This document shows, in pieces, positions 57,593 to 64,000 of a stretch of DNA of 64,000 nucleotides (its first letter is position 1; each line of letters starts with the position of its first letter). This DNA is from Labilibacter marinus. GTDB lineage: Bacteria > Bacteroidota > Bacteroidia > Bacteroidales > Marinilabiliaceae. The stretch is from NCBI RefSeq assembly GCF_001659685.2, contig NZ_LXYE02000044.1:62001-126000 (forward strand). Reading direction: 5' to 3'. The position numbers were made by a program, and so were the translations under genes. Below the pieces are notes generated by a model. The model had not been told where the DNA came from. It did no database searches and worked only from the letters and a program-made list of their open reading frames with translations.

Positions 57593-57620
57593 GAGCCAAC
57601 AGATTTTTATCTGTTGGCTT
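57593..57620 (-). terminator. Hairpin between the two initiator tRNAs
   Basis: A perfect 11-bp stem (agccaacagat / atctgttggct) with a 4-base loop is followed in the minus direction by only a moderate T stretch. It may be a partial terminator or a processing signal between the tRNAs. Confidence 0.5.
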
Positions 57621-57624
57621 GAAG

Positions 57625-57697
<73 letters not shown>

Positions 57698-57736
57698 ATA
57701 TATCGTTTACTTTAGTAGTATCCTTTTTTGCGGTTG

Positions 57737-57767
57737 CAAATATAGAGCTTTTATTTTAGATCGCAAA
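57737..57767 (-). promoter_or_regulatory. Promoter of the tandem initiator tRNAs
   Basis: The minus strand reads TTTG, exactly 19 bases, then TATATTTG. This is a perfect match to the Bacteroidota housekeeping consensus, and it lies where a tRNA promoter should. Confidence 0.7.
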
Positions 57768-57878
57768 ATTAATTTAATAATAAATCACTAGAAACAATCC
57801 ACCCACTCAGCAACATCTCCATATAGATCTCATTACATAGACATTACACTAAAAACTACGAATTAAATTACTTAGTAA

Positions 57879-60800
57879 TTAATTATAAAATACCACTTCG
57901 TGAAGATGTTTTATCTGTTTATCGATATAATTTTCGCTAGGAATACACCATGCTTTCCTCCAAAACTCAGGTCTGTAACTTACATCTTTAATCAACATTC
58001 TACGTTTTTTCATTTTTTCAGGTAGAATAAATTTAAAATCATCTGGCTTTTTCGTCATATTTTCTGTGACTACCATCTCTCTATTAAAAGAAAACTTGCT
58101 ATTATTAATATTAAATTCAACCTGCTGAACAGCCATTTTTAATTTCCATAGTCCGTTTTCAAAAATATAAGCGGCTTCATTATTCTCATTAATCGACTTG
58201 AAATCGTTCATTTTTTCGGCAGGCATCAAATACATTTGTGGTATTTCATACTTCTTACCTTTAGCACTGAGTTTCCATTTTAAATATGCCAGACCTAAAG
58301 TCTCCTTGTCAATTAACATACTTCCTTGATAGAAAGCTTTATTCACATCAGACTTCTGGTCGAATGATATGTGATAAACTTCTCTGCCTTGATACATTTT
58401 TACTGCTACAAACGTAAAATCATATTGCTTTCGATATTCATAATTTAAAAACGAAAGACCTTTATGCCACGGATCTAACACAGGCACTAAATCTTGTAAA
58501 GTATTTAAGGGCTTATATTTTATTTGCATCAAATAATCTTCCGTTCTATAATATCTACCGCTTATTGGCATAGTACGATGTGGACTAAGCGAAGTGCCAT
58601 ATCCTTCCTTATTTTGCACAAACGAAAAATCCATCAAACCATATAAATCATTTCCTTTTCCAATAGCTTCTCGATAAGCACCTTGTATATAATGGGATTT
58701 ACTCATGGTTGTTGATCGTCTTTTACGTATCATTTGCTGTACAACCTTATCTGCATCAACACTTTCTTCCTTAGTTAGCATATCCGACTCTATACTAAGC
58801 ACTCCATTTCTCCTTACCAATTCTGCATAAATAATTTCTGAATATCCTATAGTAGGGACACTAACTACAATGGTATCTGTATTCACCACTACATCTTTAT
58901 CTATAAGATATTTACCTTTTGAATTAGAAACCGTTGACCAAGCTTTTCCTTTTATACGAATATTAGCATAGGCATTCAGTGCTTTCTCCTTCAGCAATAT
59001 TTGTCCTTGAAATAAATTTTGATTTGATATAGTGGAACTTGCTTCAGTGAATTCCTCATATTTATTTCCTCCACTTTCATTCACTAAAGACTGCTTCAAC
59101 TTATCTTGTCCTTCAACAATTATAGTCGCCCCAGGAATTCCTGAATTTGAAAACCCTGCTATATCAACTCTCCATTTACTACCAACATCAGTATTATAAA
59201 ATTCAAGTTTGGCTTTCCCCATAGAGTCGGTTTGTAAAACAGGCTCCCACAACAAAGTAGCTCTTTCGTCTGTAATGAATTTATCATCATCGGTACCATC
59301 ATATTTTGGCGAATAAAACTCTCTTACTCTTTCAAAACCATACAATCTGAAATTAGTCATCCCTTTATTGTAGCTGCGGGAGAATATTCCCGTCCCATTT
59401 TTGGTGTAGATGGAGAAAATGGCCTCAGCGGAACCTCCCAATTCAAAGTCCTGCATGTTATCTATATAAATATCAAATAAAGGAGATTCTTTAGGATTCA
59501 TAATTAACTCTATCGACTTAATCGCCAATGGATCCATGGTTATAAAGTCATCAAATGAGTAGGTTGTATTCATTACCTCCAGCACACCTCTAGAATCAGT
59601 CATTCCAATCAATTCACTATCTACAAAAATATAAAAACGTCGTTGCGTATGAGATGTCATGGTAAACTCAACCGTTCTATCATTTCCAATACTTGAAAAT
59701 TCTTCATCCTCCAATTGTAACGAATCCAATACATCGGTGGCTGCACCAGATTCTGATCGCGAACCAAAGCCCTCATTATCGATAACCTGAGTTGAAAACA
59801 CCCTTAGGCCAGGAATAGCATCATATAAAATACTTACCAAGCCGTCATTCCATGGTTTTTCTTTAACTAAATCTTCTATTTGCCGCTGCCCTAATACATA
59901 ACTCGGTGCCCCATACTCCACGGCCATTTTTTCTTGCGCAGTTTTCTTTTTCTCTGCCTTTATTTCAATATCATCCATTAAAATATCGGTGGTATCCTGA
60001 AAAAATCCCTTTTCGGCTAACCTCTTATATTGCTCTCGCATAGCTCCTCTAACCGCCTTTACCTCTCCCTCTTTTAATTCCTCACTTTGATAAAAGGTTG
60101 TTGGAACCTCATCGCCTACTACCAGTAGCTTACGCGCATTATAATCAGCCGCTTCAAACCTTAGGTTAGATTCTAAATCAATAGAAAAGTCGGCCTTATT
60201 ATTTAGGCGATTACGGGTTTGCACCAGCACATCTACAGTGTCGGTAAAATCGCGAACAGCAAACTGAAACGCACCATCTTCAGCCGTTTCAGCCGAATAA
60301 ACATCCATGGATTGCCCCCTTAACATCATGGTAACTTCTATCCCTTTAGGTGCATTTTTTCCACTTCCTTTTCGTTTCAGCTTTCCCTCAACAAAAATAC
60401 CTTGCTCTAAAGCATACTTGGGTTTAACTAAAGAGTCCGCTAAAACCTCTTGCCACTTAAACCTTCGCCAACCATTGGTCAGCATTAATAAATCCATGGC
60501 CGTATGACCTGTTGGGGTTTTCTGCAAGTAAAACGCTGGGTTATTAATTTTCCCTGGCAGATTAGCACTCAACAACATATGATTAACCAAGTTGGCACTT
60601 GAATAGTTACTCTCATCAATCATATTTGCATCGGTTACAGCAACCGAGAATTCACCAACCACAGGATTTCCTTTTTTGTCAGTCACTTCAACATCTAAAG
60701 CTAATTTATCTCTACCCGCAGCATCTCTTGGAAACCCATCAACCTTAATATTTAGCTGGTCGTTGTTGTTTATAAATACAAGCCTCTCGCACAAGGGCAC

Positions 60801-61838
60801 CATTTGTTTATTAAATAGGGTAAATTGCACAACTCCCGTGTTAAACAATGCCTTATCCAACTTAAACCGAACTACATCCTTACTTAACCTAGCCTGAATA
60901 ACTTCTTTTATCACCCCATCTTGCTGAGCTATTAAAACGATCTCACTACCCAATTCAACATCGGCACTATGAATAAATATACCCAGAGAATCCGTCTTAA
61001 ACCTATTTTCTACAGCCAAAGCATATCCTTTACTTTTTACCTCAGGCAACAAAAACTCAAGTTGTTTACCTTGATTACCTTCAACCAAAACTTTGTATTG
61101 CTTACCATGCTTGGGAGAAAAAATAAAGAAACCCTTGCCATCGTACAAAGGACGTACAACGGATTGAAACTGACCTTCGCCATCTACTAAAACCCCAGAA
61201 AAATTCATGGCTTTACCTGCCTGGTTTACCCCAACAAAGGCTACGCGAGTATTAAGACCTGCGATTAACTCTCCTCCTTCGGGCATAAAAGATAATTGTA
61301 ATTGCGCCTGAGTAACTTCTTTATGGTTCGCATCAACTTTATCCGCAACCACTGTATCTTTCTCTTCATCTGAAGTCGGTGCTATTACAGACTGTTCTTC
61401 TTCGTTGATTATTTTTATTTCTTGCTTAAAGAAAAACTCAGCTCCCTGATTTCGCATCCAATTGGTATTAGCCACCAACAAATACTTTCCCGAAGCTAGT
61501 TCATCATCCAATATTATATTACCATTACACTTTCCATTCTCTAACTTAAACATTTGCTTAGAAGAAGTAACTCCTGCAGAATTGATCAACTCTACGTATA
61601 GTATTCTTTCGTAAGTAATAGGTAAATGCGATGCAGCATTAACCAAGTATGACTGAAACCAGATTGTTTCGCCAGCGAAATATAAAGGTCTATCTAAATG
61701 AAGGTACAACTTTTCAGAACCCTTATGGGCCTCACTAGTTTTAAGTTTGGTTACAATATCTATGAGGGCATTTTTATTGCTTGCCGTAAAAGACATTAAA
61801 ACAAGGACTACTGCGAGAAAGGTGATATTTTTTTTCAT
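57879..61838 (-). CDS. Giant exported protein with MG2 and TonB-plug-like domains
   Basis: This 1319-residue protein has a signal peptide (FLAVVLVLMSFTAS) followed by a macroglobulin MG2-like domain (about 40-150; LYLHLDRPLYFAGETIWFQS). Further beta domains follow. Near 665-830 a stretch resembles a TonB plug: SILYDAIPGLRVF, then FYIFVDSELIGM, LAIKSIELIMNP and AIFSIYTKNGTGIF, but no receptor barrel follows. Near 945-1020 there is a carboxypeptidase-like regulatory domain (LFQGQILLKEKALNAYANI) and then a C-terminal domain of about 280 residues. Such proteins are widespread in Bacteroidota and their function is unknown. It is a single gene. Confidence 0.72.
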   Translation of the reverse strand: MKKNITFLAVVLVLMSFTASNKNALIDIVTKLKTSEAHKGSEKLYLHLDRPLYFAGETIWFQSYLVNAASHLPITYERILYVELINSAGVTSSKQMFKLENGKCNGNIILDDELASGKYLLVANTNWMRNQGAEFFFKQEIKIINEEEQSVIAPTSDEEKDTVVADKVDANHKEVTQAQLQLSFMPEGGELIAGLNTRVAFVGVNQAGKAMNFSGVLVDGEGQFQSVVRPLYDGKGFFIFSPKHGKQYKVLVEGNQGKQLEFLLPEVKSKGYALAVENRFKTDSLGIFIHSADVELGSEIVLIAQQDGVIKEVIQARLSKDVVRFKLDKALFNTGVVQFTLFNKQMVPLCERLVFINNNDQLNIKVDGFPRDAAGRDKLALDVEVTDKKGNPVVGEFSVAVTDANMIDESNYSSANLVNHMLLSANLPGKINNPAFYLQKTPTGHTAMDLLMLTNGWRRFKWQEVLADSLVKPKYALEQGIFVEGKLKRKGSGKNAPKGIEVTMMLRGQSMDVYSAETAEDGAFQFAVRDFTDTVDVLVQTRNRLNNKADFSIDLESNLRFEAADYNARKLLVVGDEVPTTFYQSEELKEGEVKAVRGAMREQYKRLAEKGFFQDTTDILMDDIEIKAEKKKTAQEKMAVEYGAPSYVLGQRQIEDLVKEKPWNDGLVSILYDAIPGLRVFSTQVIDNEGFGSRSESGAATDVLDSLQLEDEEFSSIGNDRTVEFTMTSHTQRRFYIFVDSELIGMTDSRGVLEVMNTTYSFDDFITMDPLAIKSIELIMNPKESPLFDIYIDNMQDFELGGSAEAIFSIYTKNGTGIFSRSYNKGMTNFRLYGFERVREFYSPKYDGTDDDKFITDERATLLWEPVLQTDSMGKAKLEFYNTDVGSKWRVDIAGFSNSGIPGATIIVEGQDKLKQSLVNESGGNKYEEFTEASSTISNQNLFQGQILLKEKALNAYANIRIKGKAWSTVSNSKGKYLIDKDVVVNTDTIVVSVPTIGYSEIIYAELVRRNGVLSIESDMLTKEESVDADKVVQQMIRKRRSTTMSKSHYIQGAYREAIGKGNDLYGLMDFSFVQNKEGYGTSLSPHRTMPISGRYYRTEDYLMQIKYKPLNTLQDLVPVLDPWHKGLSFLNYEYRKQYDFTFVAVKMYQGREVYHISFDQKSDVNKAFYQGSMLIDKETLGLAYLKWKLSAKGKKYEIPQMYLMPAEKMNDFKSINENNEAAYIFENGLWKLKMAVQQVEFNINNSKFSFNREMVVTENMTKKPDDFKFILPEKMKKRRMLIKDVSYRPEFWRKAWCIPSENYIDKQIKHLHEVVFYN

Positions 61839-61855
61839 TTATCTAGATTTGGAAA

Positions 61856-61863
61856 CAAATATA
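61856..61863 (-). promoter_or_regulatory. Possible -7 element (TATATTTG) of the MG2 gene
   Basis: This is an exact minus-strand TAnnTTTG match 18 bases upstream of the start codon. No TTTG is at -33. Confidence 0.3.
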
Positions 61864-62010
61864 TACGATTGAGCAGCTTAAACTGTATCTAATGATGTTA
61901 AATACAGGGTGTAAATGTACTCACGAGTGTAGTCTTGGGAAAAAACACGATTATATTATTGCTTCATCACAAAAAACTAAATTAACGCCCACATTTTGTT
62001 TTACTGAATG

Positions 62011-62018
62011 TATCTTTG
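62011..62018 (+). promoter_or_regulatory. Possible -7 element (TATCTTTG) abutting the helicase start
   Basis: This exact TAnnTTTG match ends four bases before the ATG at 62023, so transcription would begin at or next to the start codon. No -33 box is visible at the usual distance. Confidence 0.3.
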
Positions 62019-62022
62019 CCGC

Positions 62023-63339
62023 ATGCATAAAAAAAGAACAGAATATTTAAGCAAACTAGGAATTAAGCAGCTTAATGAAATGCAAAATGAAGCTATTGCT
62101 AACATTGAGCAGAACAAAAATCTGGTATTACTCTCTCCTACAGGCTCTGGAAAAACATTAGCGTTTTTACTTCCTCTGTTAGATAAAATTGATGCTAACT
62201 CAGAAAAAACGCAAGTACTTATTTTAGCCCCAGCACGAGAGTTAGCGCTTCAGATAGAGCAAGTCATTAAAAGCTTAGGTTCTGGCTTAAAAACTTTATG
62301 CTGCTATGGTGGACATATGATACAAACGGAGCGAAATAGTTTAAAACATCCACCTGAAATTATTGTTGGTACACCTGGCAGAATTGCTGACCATGTGCGA
62401 CGTGGACATATATCAACTAATCATATTAAATACCTGGTTTTAGATGAGTTTGACAAAGCGCTTGAACTAGGGTTTCATAACGAAATGCAAGATATTATCT
62501 CGGAAACGAGAAGTATTAAACAACGCATCTTAACCTCTGCAACTAGCATGGATGAAATTCCTGAGTTTGTGAGAATGAGAGAGCCTGTAACTCTTAACTT
62601 TTTACCCAAAGAGCAAGTACAAGAAAACCTTACTTTAAAAGCAGTACGTGCCGAAGAGAAAGATAAACTGGAGGCCTTTTTCAAGTTAGTTTGTCAGCTG
62701 GGCAACGAACCCATGGTGGTTTTTGTGAATCATCGCGAAGCTGCTGACAGAATCAGCAATCATTTAAATGAGATGGACCTAGCACACGATGTCTTTCATG
62801 GAGGATTAAAGCAAGAAGACAGAGAAAAAGCCTTAATTAAATTTAGAAACGGTAGTCACCATTTGTTATTAACCACTGACTTGGCATCAAGAGGTCTGGA
62901 TATTCCTGATATTAAATATGTGATTCATTATCATTTCCCGAAAGAGAAAGAAGCCTTTATTCATAGAAACGGACGAACCGCCAGAATGAAAGCAACAGGA
63001 GAGGCCTATTTAATTTTTGCAGAACAAGAAGAAACGCCCGAATATATTAAAGAAAGCTTTGAGTTTGAGGAGTTGCTTGACAATACCGTTTTACCAGAAG
63101 CTCCTGAATGGCAAACCATTTATGTGGATCATGGCAAGAAAGATAAAATCAATAAAATTGATATCGTAGGGTTATTCCTGAAAAAGGGAAAACTGAAAAA
63201 AGATGAATTAGGCTTGATTGATGTATTAGACCATTCCGCTTTTGTGGCTGTGCAAAGAAACAAGGTGAAACAACTGATTGATGAACTAAAAAACGAAAGA
63301 ATTAAAGGGAAGAAACTGAGGATTCAGATTTCAAGTTAA
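62023..63339 (+). CDS. DEAD-box-type RNA helicase with DbpA-like RNA-binding domain
   Basis: From ATG 62023 the protein has 438 residues; an ATG five codons upstream overlaps the promoter candidate. Helicase motifs are the Q motif (EMQNEAI), Walker A SPTGSGKT (38-45), PARELA, TPGRI, DEFD (141-144) instead of DEAD, SAT, and HRNGRTAR instead of HRxGRxGR. The last 75 residues (IYVDHGKKDKINKIDIVG to GKKLRIQI) match the DbpA RNA-binding domain, which recognises hairpin 92 of 23S rRNA in E. coli. A role in 50S ribosome assembly is likely. Confidence 0.9.
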   Translation: MHKKRTEYLSKLGIKQLNEMQNEAIANIEQNKNLVLLSPTGSGKTLAFLLPLLDKIDANSEKTQVLILAPARELALQIEQVIKSLGSGLKTLCCYGGHMIQTERNSLKHPPEIIVGTPGRIADHVRRGHISTNHIKYLVLDEFDKALELGFHNEMQDIISETRSIKQRILTSATSMDEIPEFVRMREPVTLNFLPKEQVQENLTLKAVRAEEKDKLEAFFKLVCQLGNEPMVVFVNHREAADRISNHLNEMDLAHDVFHGGLKQEDREKALIKFRNGSHHLLLTTDLASRGLDIPDIKYVIHYHFPKEKEAFIHRNGRTARMKATGEAYLIFAEQEETPEYIKESFEFEELLDNTVLPEAPEWQTIYVDHGKKDKINKIDIVGLFLKKGKLKKDELGLIDVLDHSAFVAVQRNKVKQLIDELKNERIKGKKLRIQISS

Positions 63340-63409
63340 TGGTTGGTTAGGTTTAACATTAGTTATTTGCTTGGCTTTAAAACATAACGAATCAAGCACT
63401 TAATGGCAT

Positions 63410-63440
63410 AAAAAAGGTGTACCGTATAGATACACCTTTT
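63410..63440. terminator. Bidirectional terminator after the helicase gene
   Basis: A perfect 10-bp stem (aaaaggtgta / tacacctttt) with a 9-base loop has A/T runs on both sides. It serves the helicase and the convergent small gene. Confidence 0.8.
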
Positions 63441-63459
63441 ACCCCTAGATAAAAACAGC

Positions 63460-63771
63460 TTATTTTTTATAAACGGTTCCATCTCCTTTATATAAGTACT
63501 CAGATATTCCTTCAGCATCTTTAACGCTAATTTTAAATACTACAACACCTGCAGATGTTGTTGCTTTGTGCGCACTTGCAATAGCCGCACCTTCATGCTC
63601 TTTAAAAAATGCTTCTGAAACAACCTTTGGAATCTTTGCTATAGCAATTTCTGCAAAAGTTAAATCCTCAGTTAATTCTACTTTAGCTTGCACCATTTCT
63701 GTTGTTGAGTTTGCCACTAATGCTGTTGTTCCAAGGCAAATAACTAATGCCATTAACAAAATACTTTTCAT
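63460..63771 (-). CDS. Small exported protein, PepSY-like fold possible
   Basis: This 103-residue protein has a signal peptide (SILLMALVICLGTTALVA) and an 80-residue mature part with one helix (AEIAIAKIPKVVSEAFFKEHEG) followed by strands (GVVVFKISVKDAEG, YLYKGDGTVYKK). The helix-strand-strand order and length resemble the PepSY/BLIP-like periplasmic proteins of Bacteroidota. I do not recognise a specific family. The rest of the window beyond its start (63772-64000) shows no gene. Confidence 0.6.
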   Translation of the reverse strand: MKSILLMALVICLGTTALVANSTTEMVQAKVELTEDLTFAEIAIAKIPKVVSEAFFKEHEGAAIASAHKATTSAGVVVFKISVKDAEGISEYLYKGDGTVYKK

Positions 63772-64000
63772 CTTTTTATTTTTTAAAGGTTAATTAATAA
63801 AGTCTGGTTAACTAGTATAACCATGTTGCCTTAGTATATATAAAAGATGTGCCAAGAATTAAACAACCAACTCAACATTGACATATATGCCTGATAGTAA
63901 AGGCTTATTAAATTTCCCGTAAATTATATTAAGATTACACCTATCGAATTACTGTAGATACATCACAACACATTGTTGATTGTTATGAGGAGGATATGCT

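Overview
The window is an AT-rich stretch of chromosome from a member of the Bacteroidota, most likely a free-living relative of Bacteroidales/Marinilabiliales. The lineage is indicated by the LpxC-FabZ fusion, the SusC-like and DUF4249/DUF4251/DUF4136 exported proteins, the glycogen synthase-phosphorylase fusion, near absence of Shine-Dalgarno sequences, and promoters of the form TTTG-N19-TAnnTTTG. It is almost entirely core chromosome. I see no CRISPR array, insertion sequence, prophage, integrase or defence island.

Layout. 1-2224: the end of queG, an alpha/beta hydrolase and a GSCFA protein. 2411-13801: a glycogen cluster made of debranching enzyme, GT4 glycosyltransferase, GH57 amylase, a one-domain CBM48 protein, a 1409-residue glycogen synthase-phosphorylase fusion and, convergently, branching enzyme. 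14055-17114: an operon of a sigma-54 activator without a sensor domain, LptE, a TPR-like protein and SecG. 17381-19330: groES-groEL. 19486-21546: a divergent DUF4922/HIT-like protein and a cation/proton antiporter. 21606-24781: three small envelope genes on the minus strand and an LpxR-family lipid A deacylase. 25250-27992: superoxide dismutase, nitroreductase, an exported regulatory-domain protein and folE. 28028-37353: a minus-strand envelope block (DUF4249 lipoprotein/TonB receptor pair, S41 protease/barrel pair, HU-like DUF4469 protein, a frameshifted barrel gene, a VWA protein with a SusC-like N-terminus). 37476-40983: lipid A genes lpxD, lpxC-fabZ and lpxA, followed upstream by an HD phosphohydrolase. 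42579-47441: rimP-nusA-infB. 47571-57332: gcvH, metA, a TetR regulator, RNase R, a MORN protein, a universal stress protein and an operon M23 peptidase-dxr-rseP-tatA. 57477-57697: two identical initiator tRNAs. 57879-63771: a giant exported MG2/plug protein, a DbpA-like helicase and a small exported protein.

How the genes fit together. The glycogen cluster holds synthesis, branching, debranching, phosphorolysis and hydrolysis in about 11 kb, but no ADP-glucose pyrophosphorylase and no typical GlgA. A UDP-glucose route through the GT3-like half of the fusion is a reasonable inference. LptE, SecG, LpxA/C/D, LpxR, RseP, TatA and the many exported proteins make much of the rest an envelope-biogenesis neighbourhood. 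Transcription units are well separated by intrinsic terminator hairpins, listed individually.

The most unusual items are the two-enzyme glycogen protein with its operon partners, a HIT-like protein that has lost its catalytic histidine, two exported proteins that carry parts of TonB receptors without the barrel (VWA fusion and MG2 fusion), a terminator-like hairpin in the rimP-nusA-infB leader, a MetA whose residue 111 predicts acetyl-CoA use, and a single-base frameshift in an outer-membrane gene. None of these is proven novel from sequence alone.
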